NCBI GenBank assembly: GCA_903895995.1
Contig: CAITVX010000035.1
Coordinates: forward strand, 1 to 55,187
Direction: 5' to 3'
Length of the DNA: 55,187 bases
Source: an uncultured Actinomycetes bacterium
Lineage (GTDB): Bacteria; Actinomycetota; Actinomycetes; Nanopelagicales; Nanopelagicaceae
Under the pieces are notes generated by a model that was given only the letters and a program-made list of their open reading frames with translations, was not told where the DNA came from and ran no database searches. Below, one piece after another: positions 27,901-35,086 of this stretch; positions within the stretch are counted from its first letter, which is position 1; each line of letters begins with the position of its first letter. The position numbers were made by a program, and so were the translations under genes.

Positions 27901-30900
27901 GTTGTAGTCGTTGGGGCGACCCTCCTTGCCCCAACCTCAATATCTGGTGCGGGTTCGAGCACAACCGAACTGACAGTTACCTTCACACAAGTCACACATG
28001 CGTCCTCGACAACTTTGAATCTCTATTCATCATCAACAGGCGGAAGTGCAGCTCAAACAATTGCAAACTTCACATCGGGGTCAACGGTAAGTGAGCTCAC
28101 AGCCAGCACTACGTATTACATCACTTTACAGAGTATCGGTTCTGGAAATTATGCGTCGAGCGATGAATCGTCACCACGAACATCGATCACAACCCTTGCC
28201 GCAGCAGTTACGCCAGTAATCGTCACTGCGCCATCTTCTACAACGGTAGTACTTGGTAATTCTGTTACTTTCACAGTATCGGCCACACGCGCAGACTCGG
28301 GCGTGCTCTCCTATCAATGGAAATTCAATGGCTTGGCTATTTCTGGGGCAACTAGCGCTACCTACACCTTCACGCCGCCATCAACGGCGAGCAGTGGTTC
28401 GTACACTGTTGACGTCACTAATACTTTAAACGCAACTGTCGCTGCCATCACATCAAGTGCAGCAATACTGAATGTGACAGGACCGGTTTCAATCGCTGCC
28501 CCAGCGACGGGCCTTACAGGAACATTTGGAGTGCCATATTCACTCGCCGTTGCGGGCGGCGGAGGAACTGCTCCACTTGTTTACTCATTGAATTCAGGGA
28601 CCCTTCCTGCCGGGCTAGCTTTAGATCCAAATACAGGATCTATTACAGGAACTCCAACAGCGGCCGCACCTTCAGGGCAGAGTATCACTGTAAAAGTTAC
28701 CGATCACAGTAACTCCACTGCAACTACTGCGCTCTTCACGATCGTCATTAACCTGGCAAACCAAGCGTTACTGGCATTCACTATTTCACCAGATAATGCT
28801 CCGTCAAATGGGAGTGCATTTACTCGTGCAGTGTCCCCAACTCTAACAAGTACGGGATCAGGTTCAGGATCTGTCACATATTCTGTGACATCCGGGACAG
28901 CGACAAATTGCGCGATCAGCAGCAGTACCTTGATTGGCACATTAAGTGCAGATACTTCTGGTACTTGTTTAATTACTGCTACTAAAGCAGGAGATACTAA
29001 CTATCTTGCTGCTACAAGCAGCGCAGTAACATTTATATTCACAAAGGCAGCGCAGAGTGCGTTAATAATTACCTCAACAAGTGGCAGCTTTGGTTCGCCC
29101 CTGGCATTAACAACATCGGGGGGAAGTGGAACTGGATCAGTATCTTTCGCAGTTGATACATCAGGTTGTCGTATTTCTGGTTCGACATTAAACGCTGATA
29201 TTTCTACAACCTGTTATGTAACGGCGACCAAGAGTGGTGACACCTACTATTTAAGTCAGGTCTCTTCACCCACTGGCGTGAATATTGGAATTGCTTCCCT
29301 TAATACTCCTGTTATAACGTCAGTGACTTCTGATGGGACAACTTCTGGATTAATTGTGGACTTTACTTCGGATCCGGCTTCATCTGGGTTTACTGCTTAT
29401 GTATATAGCCAGGCGGTCGGCGGTAGCGCACTTATTATTGTGCCTGCGTTTGCGACTGGGGAGACAATCACGGGTCTTAGTGCAAATACTACTTATTACA
29501 TTGGTGTGGTTGCAGGCGGTGGAGGCAGCTACGGTGACAGCGCAGAGTCGAATCGAGGAGTAGCTTCTACACTTGCTCGGGCAAGCGCTCCGGTGATCGA
29601 TCTACAGCCGGTTGCTATTAATGTAACAGTTGGTCAGCAAGAGTCGATGACTGTCACAGCTCATAGCACTGATTCCGGAACTCTCTCATACCAATGGAGT
29701 TTTGCGGGTAGCACTTTGCCCGGAGCAACAGGGGCGACGTACTCGTTTATCACCACATCATCACTTAACTCCGGTAACTATTATGTCGTTGTCACAAACA
29801 CGAAGAATGGTAGTTCAGCTTCAACCACATCCAATATTGCAGTTCTTGTCGTATCGGGACCGGTTCAAATCGCGACCCCATCTGCAGGACTTACAGCAAC
29901 GCTTGGATTCCCATACTCTCTAGCCCTTAACGCTTCAGGCGGAAGTGCGCCATTGAGGTACAGCATTGCTTCTGGTCAAAGTGCATTGACCTCTGCTGGC
30001 TTATCGCTCAATACGGCGACTGGCTTAATAAGTGGAACCCTCCTTGAGAGCGGAACAGTAACTTCTTCCATCCGAGTTACTGACGCAAATGGAGTGACAG
30101 CGACCACTAATCCATTCTCCATCACTGTCGATTTAGATCCAGATGCGACTATCCCAACATTCTCTACCCCTGTCGCAACTGCAGATGGCTTCACCGTGAA
30201 CGTAACTAATTACAGCGTGGCCTTCACGGCAACGGCAAGCGTAAGTATGGGCACAATTACCTCTGCAGTACCAGTTGGCTCTATCTGGCTTCTAACAGTT
30301 TCTGGTTTACTGGAAACGCAAACAGCAACGGTTACGGTAACAAATAGTGCGGTTGGTTACGTGAGTGAGTCTGCTTCAGTCACAGCTGGCCCACGCAGTG
30401 TGCCTACTCCACCCACACCAATACCAGATCCGGTGCAGCGATCATTCATTACATCGCTCTCTCCAACATTTGCAGTCGAAGGTGATTCACCGATTGTTGT
30501 GATTACTGGTGGATTTGTAGAGAAGATAGTTAATATTGATGTCGGTAGTAAGCGTCTTGAGCAGTTCTCGTGGATACAGACTCCGACTACATTAACCTTC
30601 ACAATCCCGTTCCGCGTACCTGGAAGTTATGCGATTCAGTTGTACAACGGAGCGGTACCTGTGCTTGCAGCTCAAATATTTGTTATTAACAAATTTGTTC
30701 CTATTCAACCAGTTATCACACCAGTTATCACACCAGTTATCGCACCGGTTGTGCCTACACCGGTTGTGCCTACGCCGATCGTCACTGTTCCAATCGCCCC
30801 CGTTCCAGTGGTGCCAGCTCCACAACCAACTGTTGCTCCTGTGCCGGTGCCAACTCATAACACGCAACCAACTTCAATTATGAAGAAGATCTCAACAGTG

Positions 30901-31206
30901 CAATTTGCATTGAACACTTATTACCTCAACGCAGCAGCCAAGGCGACGCTTCAAAAAGTTGCAGCAATCATTATGCAATCCCCGAATAAGGCTGTATTGA
31001 TCTATGGCAATACCGATATCCAAAAGGGAGTGGACAACGTCTGGCTCTCACATCAAAGAGCGATTTCAGCATTCACGTACATTCGAACATTCTTGAGTGG
31101 CACGACGATCAAACTTGGTTGGTTTGCGGCGACAAAACCAGCAGTCCTAGGGAACAGCCAAGCTGCCTATGCAAAAAATCGACGAGTCGAAATCTGGGTC
31201 AATTAA
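21985..31206 (+). CDS. Giant secreted surface protein: Gly-rich, FN3/Ig repeats, OmpA-like C-terminus
   Basis: About 3,073 residues from GTG 21985 (3,085 from TTG 21949). I prefer the GTG because it places VRKRIATFLSSSLIFGM directly as a signal peptide. Approximate order, numbered from TTG: glycine-rich domain 80-340 (GGGGAGGGGGAQGG); about seven fibronectin-III-like repeats 350-1015; Big3-type Ig repeats 1020-1600; another FN3 about 1615; putative-Ig repeats with (S/T)xGLT(G/A)T(Y/F/L) at 1715, 2180 and 2640; an IPT/TIG-like domain about 2830-2915; a Pro-Val-Thr linker; and an OmpA-like peptidoglycan-binding domain 2978-3085 ending NRRVEIWVN. Probably a long cell-wall-attached adhesin. It is the only gene in the repeat-bounded segment. 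Confidence 0.85.
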   Translation: MAPSGVRKRIATFLSSSLIFGMSLFVATTQAGAVSTVTSGSTVTNTYSNTAAVEYFTVPANVTSITITLKGAEGGLGGTDSAGRPPAGGYQGLVSGTISVTPGQVLSVGVGSGGKDSTAATVCTAGTQDWRVADTKNAVGGTNPFGGYGGGLGGSTGPDGCSGYGGAGGAASVIRIGASNNDASVATIVAGGSGGSGGSGQFPETVGQLSLSAFAARTDSTSTSGQPGLYTSYACYNGILPNSFPTRSESKPTSTMGYRITSDQRCDGGGGAGGGGGAQGGAQGVLQYGAGVSRPAPEFFGHGANPGQNSTNSLSGLTASYQYYADNNANGSAVISYSSGVPNPPTTVAGNPGDKLVNLYWTAPVNTGNSAITGYQVQYSVSPYTSWTTASGCTGIGTTCTISSLTNSTGYKFQVAAINAIGTGSYSSPSVVITPVAVPTAPTALVATPSDGTISIAFTAATSSISITGYDYSINSGSTWSASGSTSTPVLITGLSNGLAYTVILRANNASGAGAASTSVTSTPLTIPGAPTITSVTSGSSGTSLIVAFVAGSNGGSTITSYQYAISTGANSSNFGTPVAITGTSSPFTISGLSNGTYYTVELRAVNTAGNGPFAVFNNSVTLAAPNAPVLSSLVAGNQSIQVNYTPYTSSTNGGSAITSISYSLDAGTTWVSAGTLTNPFTISGLTNGTSYAVLLKATNGIGSSSNSNSLSAIPITVPGVPTQLSVTAAPTSAVVSWTAPVSTGGSAITAYTATAYSALTGGIAVKSCTTSGALTCTITALTNDTNYYVSVLATNAPAGNGAEASPRISVIPAALPGAPTIGTITAGSAYLTVPFTAGSADTQNPITNYQYSTNAGVSWTNTNSLLSPFTISGLTNGTSYSVILRAVSNLGNGTTSSAVSATPYTFPDSVNPATISYAAAVKQVNASWTAPFNGGSQIQNYYVSVFNASVGGTQLTANSCTSTGTPAAPSCLITGLTDGTTYWISIQPYNAAGYGNRSDPRVSVLSGVSTTVGLTSTASTINYNGSVTLTATVSTASGTPTGTMNFMSDGTTITGCGTQAITSRVATCVATGFTVGSHSLTAAYSGSSSYSSSLSGTTGLSVNALAQTITFGALSANSLTASPISISATASSLLSVTFTSSTPSVCTVSGTSVTLAATGTCSINADQAGSATYASAPTVPQSFTVNPAAPGISTPSISGTAQVGTSLSVNALSTTGVVTTTGYVWKKSATSGGTYSPISGAISSSYTPNAADASYYLEVVVTVSNAGGSATATSLPTSAVALIPQTGLAITSLSGTFGTSLPLVTSGGNGSGTVTFSTPTTGCSIIGGALTVTAPKSCSVTAVKDAQGNYASASTTSSVVIGKAASTVVLTLPNNSIYANLNKTVVISATTNTPGVVSFLLDGAAMSGCSSISTSANVATCSWTPAVAPSNAALTATFTPTDSVDYLTATGSLAVAVVGSSLAGVNPSDLTNLASITTIDNVTNRTLTADSADTHLILTVPGGSLPIGSQVTIYLNANFTTARAAIASSNYLLNFIIAWNASDNTVPSASKPLTLAITNASISKGMAAYAIIGGVATSIGKATVAGSMTVDLAQDPLVVVAPTVPDAPTVVTATSGGNGSSTVSWVAPDNDGGKSISGYTVTASGSGGQSCTTFGSSRSCAVSGLTNGTAYTFTVTAQNVVGTSTPSSQSAAITPSDPPVITTPSSGLTGTYNSPFSLSFFATSTAAISSYAVTSGGSALSALGLSLNTNSGVITGTPSSIGNATIVVQVTDGNNQSAVTSSFTISIAPAASSITSFTVPSMTYGSAVTLSATSSVAGQITFNVGGSAISGCSNVVENGSRTATCSFTPTSTNLLSFTVNFTPTSSNYSALTGVGTTTSTPSHASSSTSFTISNASPTFGTQITLTAVVTTGATGTVQFVDGSNNVLCTTGNLSSGSASCLWTPDNVTTYSVKAVYAGDSNYLSSESSASNVVVVGATLLAPTSISGAGSSTTELTVTFTQVTHASSTTLNLYSSSTGGSAAQTIANFTSGSTVSELTASTTYYITLQSIGSGNYASSDESSPRTSITTLAAAVTPVIVTAPSSTTVVLGNSVTFTVSATRADSGVLSYQWKFNGLAISGATSATYTFTPPSTASSGSYTVDVTNTLNATVAAITSSAAILNVTGPVSIAAPATGLTGTFGVPYSLAVAGGGGTAPLVYSLNSGTLPAGLALDPNTGSITGTPTAAAPSGQSITVKVTDHSNSTATTALFTIVINLANQALLAFTISPDNAPSNGSAFTRAVSPTLTSTGSGSGSVTYSVTSGTATNCAISSSTLIGTLSADTSGTCLITATKAGDTNYLAATSSAVTFIFTKAAQSALIITSTSGSFGSPLALTTSGGSGTGSVSFAVDTSGCRISGSTLNADISTTCYVTATKSGDTYYLSQVSSPTGVNIGIASLNTPVITSVTSDGTTSGLIVDFTSDPASSGFTAYVYSQAVGGSALIIVPAFATGETITGLSANTTYYIGVVAGGGGSYGDSAESNRGVASTLARASAPVIDLQPVAINVTVGQQESMTVTAHSTDSGTLSYQWSFAGSTLPGATGATYSFITTSSLNSGNYYVVVTNTKNGSSASTTSNIAVLVVSGPVQIATPSAGLTATLGFPYSLALNASGGSAPLRYSIASGQSALTSAGLSLNTATGLISGTLLESGTVTSSIRVTDANGVTATTNPFSITVDLDPDATIPTFSTPVATADGFTVNVTNYSVAFTATASVSMGTITSAVPVGSIWLLTVSGLLETQTATVTVTNSAVGYVSESASVTAGPRSVPTPPTPIPDPVQRSFITSLSPTFAVEGDSPIVVITGGFVEKIVNIDVGSKRLEQFSWIQTPTTLTFTIPFRVPGSYAIQLYNGAVPVLAAQIFVINKFVPIQPVITPVITPVIAPVVPTPVVPTPIVTVPIAPVPVVPAPQPTVAPVPVPTHNTQPTSIMKKISTVQFALNTYYLNAAAKATLQKVAAIIMQSPNKAVLIYGNTDIQKGVDNVWLSHQRAISAFTYIRTFLSGTTIKLGWFAATKPAVLGNSQAAYAKNRRVEIWVN
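30709..30774 (+). repeat. Tandem repeats in the proline linker of the giant gene
   Basis: Three 12-bp units of CCAGTTATCACA (the third with G for A) at 30709-30744, then two 15-bp units CCGGTTGTGCCTAC(A/G) at 30745-30774. They encode PVIT and PVVPT units just before the OmpA-like domain, and copy number could vary without a frameshift. Confidence 0.85.
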
Positions 31207-31235
31207 CGCTCACAAAGTGGGGATTTAGGCCCAAG

Positions 31236-31282
31236 TCTTTGGCACCTTGGAATTATGCCTTGCGCTTCTCAAAATAGCGACT
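31236..31282. repeat. 47-bp direct repeat, right copy
   Basis: Identical to 21589-21635. This copy is the genuine 3' end of the YdcZ gene plus 17 bp beyond its stop. It also carries an orphan copy of the tetR -10 box and GTG, which here would read only a six-codon frame (V-P-K-T-W-A-stop). Confidence 0.9.
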
Positions 31283-32173
31283 GACGAGGATCGATCCTAG
31301 AGTCATGAATACGCCTGTAACGAGATATCCGCTCAAGGTGGTGTTCGCAGCAGGCGCTAACCAGTCGAGAAGAAGAGCCCCTATGAGTTGGCCAGTAACG
31401 CTTCCGAGGACAAAGTTCAAGATTCCCATGTGCTTCACAGCAAAGGCAGATGTAGCGATGAAGATAACGCCGATCGGTCCACCGAGATAGATCCACGGAT
31501 TACTTGGCAGGTGCCCGATGCTTCCACCGTTACTCAAGTTAAATGCAAGTGCAATTGCGAGAACGAAAGTTCCCATTAAGAAGTTTAAGAATGCTGTCGC
31601 AAGAGGGCGTGTAGCTACAACATTGACGCGGCCATTAAATGCTTGCTGGAATGAGATAACAACTCCAACTATCAGCGTTATAACGACTGCAAGAGCAGAG
31701 AAGGTTGCATGGGCTAAATCTGGCAAGACTGCAATAGTGACTGCAAAGAGAGTCATCACCGCAGCAAATATTCTTGGGATAGTGATGTGCTTTTTGCCAG
31801 CAGGACCAATTCCTAATTTATCTACGAGAAGTGAAGCAACTGTCTGCCCACCAACTGTTGCAATTGTAAATATTGCGACACCAAGTTTTGGAACAGTGAT
31901 CGATTGAGTTGCAACAAAGAAGCCGCCACCCATTCCACCAATAATCTCCCAGCGCTTCAAGCGACCAGATTGCACTGCCTTCCAAATGTTGCGAAGTCCC
32001 TGACGCTCTACCTTTAAGCCAAAGCAGAGAATGAAGAGGACGATCCAACCACTACCAAAGGAGATGATTGCAGCAGCTAAACCATTATGAATATCTTTAG
32101 AGAGCTGACCATTAAGGCGTGACTGAATGGCTGTGAGCGCTCCGACAAAGACTGCCAGTAGTGGATATATCAC
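31253..32173 (-). CDS. YdcZ-family (DMT superfamily) membrane transporter
   Basis: 306 residues made of two homologous halves of about 150 residues, each with four to five hydrophobic helices, the layout of tandem DUF606/YdcZ proteins. The first half has SRLNGQLSKDIHNGLAAAI and the second QQAFNGRVNVVATRPLATA, the paired N-G motifs of this family. It starts at GTG 32173, overlapping the LCP stop as TAGTG. Its last codons lie in the right 47-bp repeat. Substrate unknown. Confidence 0.82.
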   Translation of the reverse strand: MIYPLLAVFVGALTAIQSRLNGQLSKDIHNGLAAAIISFGSGWIVLFILCFGLKVERQGLRNIWKAVQSGRLKRWEIIGGMGGGFFVATQSITVPKLGVAIFTIATVGGQTVASLLVDKLGIGPAGKKHITIPRIFAAVMTLFAVTIAVLPDLAHATFSALAVVITLIVGVVISFQQAFNGRVNVVATRPLATAFLNFLMGTFVLAIALAFNLSNGGSIGHLPSNPWIYLGGPIGVIFIATSAFAVKHMGILNFVLGSVTGQLIGALLLDWLAPAANTTLSGYLVTGVFMTLGSILVSRYFEKRKA

Positions 32174-33309
32174 TAGTTAACGCACGGAATCTTTGATCCA
32201 TCAACGCTCTTACCGTTTGCAAGGTGTCCGTAATTGATCTTTGTTGGTTTTGGCGAAGCTGAAGGTGATGCTGTTGCAGATACCTTTGGAGGATAGAAGA
32301 GATCCTTCACGAACTTTCTGACAGTTGGCAGATCAACCTTGTTCACAGATTGGCTGTTGATCATTGCATAACCCTCGATAGGCAATGTGTGGAAGGTGAT
32401 ATTTCCACCTGTCAGAGCCTTTGCTTGTGGCAAGAATCCAAGGACATTCCAACCGCTATCAATAACGACATCCTTCTTTGCGACGTTGAGAAGCGCGGAA
32501 ACTTTGCCAATATCCCCAAAGATTCCCTGGCTGCGGAACTTGGTGATCACACCGGTAATAAATGCTTGCTGGCGGTGCGTGCGATCTAAGTCGCCATTAG
32601 GTAATCCGTGGCGCTGGCGAACAAACTTGAGCGCATCGACGCCTGTAATGGTTTGAAGTCCTGCAGGAAATACAGCGCCAGAATATTGAGAATCATTCAC
32701 TGCGTTGTTGAGACAGACTTGGATACCACCGACAGCATTAGCAAGATCGTAGAAGCCAACGAGATTCACTTCAGCAAAGTGATCAATGGGGACTTGTAAG
32801 AATGCAGAGATAGTTTTGATTGTGGCGGTACGGCCTGCCTCACGCGAGAGTGATTCAAGCTGAGGATTCTTTACGCCTTGCTTATAGAGAGCAGATTCAG
32901 AGGCATATTTTGCATAGCCATACGCTTCTTTGATCTTCTTAGGTCGCTGTCCAGGGACATCAACATAGTCATCGCGAGGAATAGAGATTGCTACAGCTTT
33001 CTTTCCACCTGAAGGAATGTGAATCAAAATCATTGTGTTCGTGTTGTAACCACCAACTGAGCTTGTCGATCCGACGTGCATGAGGTTGAGGAGCTTGCGT
33101 GGAAGATTTGATCCATCATTTGCGCGACGTGAGTCAAGGCCGAGTAACAAGATATTTGTATCGCCACCTGATGATTGAGGCGCACCATTTAAGGCATGAG
33201 AGCGTGGAATCGCAGAACCTGCGGTTTTCGCAAATAAACTAAAAGCGAGTGATAAGACCACGATCCCAATAGAGATACCGGTGAAGATTCGTGTGGGTAA
33301 TCCGCGCAT
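32173..33309 (-). CDS. LytR-CpsA-Psr family cell-wall glycopolymer ligase
   Basis: 378 residues from ATG 33309, supported by TACAAT 7 nt upstream; a GTG at 33354 would add 15 residues but lies upstream of that -10 box. One N-terminal membrane helix (ISIGIVVLSLAFSLFA) anchors an extracytoplasmic LCP domain with LLLGLDSRR, NTMILIHIP, VAISIPRDDYVDVPG, and KFVRQRHGLPNGDLDRTHRQQ, the arginine-rich pyrophosphate-binding motifs. LCP enzymes attach teichoic-acid-like or arabinogalactan polymers to peptidoglycan. A Pro/Ser linker leads to a short tail with one cysteine. Confidence 0.9.
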   Translation of the reverse strand: MRGLPTRIFTGISIGIVVLSLAFSLFAKTAGSAIPRSHALNGAPQSSGGDTNILLLGLDSRRANDGSNLPRKLLNLMHVGSTSSVGGYNTNTMILIHIPSGGKKAVAISIPRDDYVDVPGQRPKKIKEAYGYAKYASESALYKQGVKNPQLESLSREAGRTATIKTISAFLQVPIDHFAEVNLVGFYDLANAVGGIQVCLNNAVNDSQYSGAVFPAGLQTITGVDALKFVRQRHGLPNGDLDRTHRQQAFITGVITKFRSQGIFGDIGKVSALLNVAKKDVVIDSGWNVLGFLPQAKALTGGNITFHTLPIEGYAMINSQSVNKVDLPTVRKFVKDLFYPPKVSATASPSASPKPTKINYGHLANGKSVDGSKIPCVN

Positions 33310-33316
33310 TTGCGTA

Positions 33317-33322
33317 ATTGTA
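33317..33322 (-). promoter_or_regulatory. -10 box TACAAT, leaderless start of LCP gene
   Basis: Minus-strand TACAAT is followed by TACGCAA and the ATG at 33309 (7-nt spacing), one mismatch from TATAAT. Confidence 0.55.
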
Positions 33323-33388
33323 GTGGGTGATATGTAACTGCCCGCTTCGCTCACGTCGTGGAAGCCTGAGAATTACTAGAAAGCGACG

Positions 33389-33394
33389 TAAAAT
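33389..33394 (+). promoter_or_regulatory. -10 box TAAAAT, leaderless start of small membrane protein
   Basis: TAAAAT, then AGCCGCT, then ATG at 33402. A CTGAGA at 33366-33371 sits 17 nt upstream as a partial -35. Confidence 0.55.
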
Positions 33395-33401
33395 AGCCGC
33401 T

Positions 33402-33785
33402 ATGAGCAAGATCAATAACTTCAATATGAAGCTGGCCGCAAAGATCACAAGCGGGGTCTCCACGATGTGGTGCGCCTATCTCTTTGCCGCGATTGCTTTG
33501 ATCTCTCTGCCAGCCGCGATCAAGAGCCACGACCTCATCACCATCGTCGCTTGGGTAGCCCAGACATTCCTTCAGTTGGTACTTCTTTCGATCATTATGG
33601 TTGGGCAGAGCGTCTCCTCAGCTTCTGTTGAGCAGAAGATCAACGAGACCCACGATGCATCTCTTGGTGAATTTGAATTAGCAAAGGAAGCTCGCGCGCT
33701 GGCAAATCTTGAACTCGCAGAACTGAAGAAGCTCGCTGCCGATATCCATCGGGTACTTAAAGATATTGAGGGTAAAGATAAGTGA
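33402..33785 (+). CDS. Small two-helix membrane protein with coiled coil, unknown function
   Basis: 127 residues. Two membrane helices (about MWCAYLFAAIALISLPAAI and VAWVAQTFLQLVLLSIIMVG) are followed by a charged helical tail (ELAKEARALANLELAELKKLAADIHR region) likely to form a coiled coil. The helix-2 end plus the GQSVSSASVE segment recalls DUF1003 and low-affinity iron-permease proteins, but the match is too loose to assign. The stop overlaps the following MFS gene (GTGA). Confidence 0.7.
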   Translation: MSKINNFNMKLAAKITSGVSTMWCAYLFAAIALISLPAAIKSHDLITIVAWVAQTFLQLVLLSIIMVGQSVSSASVEQKINETHDASLGEFELAKEARALANLELAELKKLAADIHRVLKDIEGKDK

Positions 33786-35002
33786 ATTCAACGCGAGCCA
33801 TCCTCTCGCGCCCCAACTTTCAAAGATTCTTAGCGGCGCGGTTAATCTCTAATTTCGGAAACGGCATGGGCACGATCGCCCTTGCATTCGGTATTTTGCA
33901 TATGCGTGGGGGTTCAGCAACTGAACTCGGAGTTGTTGTTGCTTCAACCACTGTTGCCTTTCTTGTTTTGAGCCCATTCGGAGGAGTCATTGCCGATCGA
34001 TATGGCCGCATCAAAATGGCTGCCATTACAGATACCTGGGGTGGCTTGATCTTGTTAGTCCAAGCAATTTGGTTCACCACCGGCCATGTCCCGCTCTGGG
34101 TCTTACTTGTTGCACAAATTAATTTTGGTGCGGCATGGGCGATCTTCTGGCCAGCACTCACTGGTGTGGTGCCGGTACTTGTCGAAGAAGAACAGTTGAT
34201 GTCAGCGAATGCACTTACACAGATGACTTCTAATTTGATGTTGATCCTTGGAACTTCTGTTGGCGGATGGATTATCGCGACAAAGGGAAGTTCGATTGCG
34301 CTGATCATTGACTCGTGCACATTTATTATTGCGGGAATGATAGTTCTGACGATGCGACATCTCACGATTGCTCCAGCAGCGACTGAAAATACGATGATTG
34401 ATGATCTGCTTCATGGCTGGAAAGTGTTCTTATCTTTCCGCTGGATTGTAATTATCGTTATTGGATTCTCATCAGTGATCATGTGTTGGGCAGCAGTGGA
34501 TTCCGTACTTGGGCCGCTGCTATCTATCCAGAAATTCCACGGAGCATCATCCTGGGCAACGATTGTTGCAGCTGAATTCGTTGGCTATCTGGCAGGCTCA
34601 ACTATCGCGCTCAAACTACGGCCTAAGTACCCAATGCGCTTCTTACTGCTTGGCACCTACGCAATCTGCGGATATCTCATTGCTCTTGCAACAAGTAATT
34701 CAGTATGGGTTATCGCAATCTTCGCCTTCGCCTTCGGAGTGAACTTTGATTTGTGGGGCGCTATTTGGAATACCGCTTTACAACGCGAAGTCCCGAAAGA
34801 ATCTCTCTCGCGAGTCTCATCCTTTGATGGAATGGGTAGCTTGTTGATGCGCCCAATCGGCGTAGCTCTCGCGGCACCTCTTGCCAACAGCATTGGCCTC
34901 AGTCATACATTTCTTCTTTTAGCTGGCGTAAGCGCCTTTGTCGTAACGGCAATGCTCGCCTTCCCTGCTGTCTGGAAGATGGAGTTCTCAGAAGACTCTT
35001 AG
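33782..35002 (+). CDS. MFS transporter (EntS-like exporter type)
   Basis: 406 residues, about 12 membrane spans. Early region FQRFLAARLISNFGNGMGTIALAF and the loop GVIADRYGRIKM are typical of MFS_3/EntS-like exporters. Translationally coupled to the small membrane protein by a 4-nt overlap. Substrate unknown. Confidence 0.8.
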   Translation: MNSTRAILSRPNFQRFLAARLISNFGNGMGTIALAFGILHMRGGSATELGVVVASTTVAFLVLSPFGGVIADRYGRIKMAAITDTWGGLILLVQAIWFTTGHVPLWVLLVAQINFGAAWAIFWPALTGVVPVLVEEEQLMSANALTQMTSNLMLILGTSVGGWIIATKGSSIALIIDSCTFIIAGMIVLTMRHLTIAPAATENTMIDDLLHGWKVFLSFRWIVIIVIGFSSVIMCWAAVDSVLGPLLSIQKFHGASSWATIVAAEFVGYLAGSTIALKLRPKYPMRFLLLGTYAICGYLIALATSNSVWVIAIFAFAFGVNFDLWGAIWNTALQREVPKESLSRVSSFDGMGSLLMRPIGVALAAPLANSIGLSHTFLLLAGVSAFVVTAMLAFPAVWKMEFSEDS

Positions 35003-35086
35003 GTTTTGCAGCCCTTTCTTGAAGGTCCGGTGGCTTTAATAGGCCTATAGCGACTGAGAGTAATTCAACGAATACAGGAGATAGAT

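Larger units (their letters stand above)
21589..31282. other. Putative inserted segment between direct repeats (surface-protein island)
   Basis: Exactly 9,600 bp (21636-31235) lie between two perfect 47-bp direct repeats and contain one gene only, the giant surface protein. Flanking genes on both sides (tetR and ydcZ) are intact and would be neighbours 12 nt apart if the segment and one repeat were removed. No integrase, transposase or terminal inverted repeat is present, so the mechanism (site-specific integration at a gene 3' end, homologous exchange, or duplication) is open. Confidence 0.6.
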
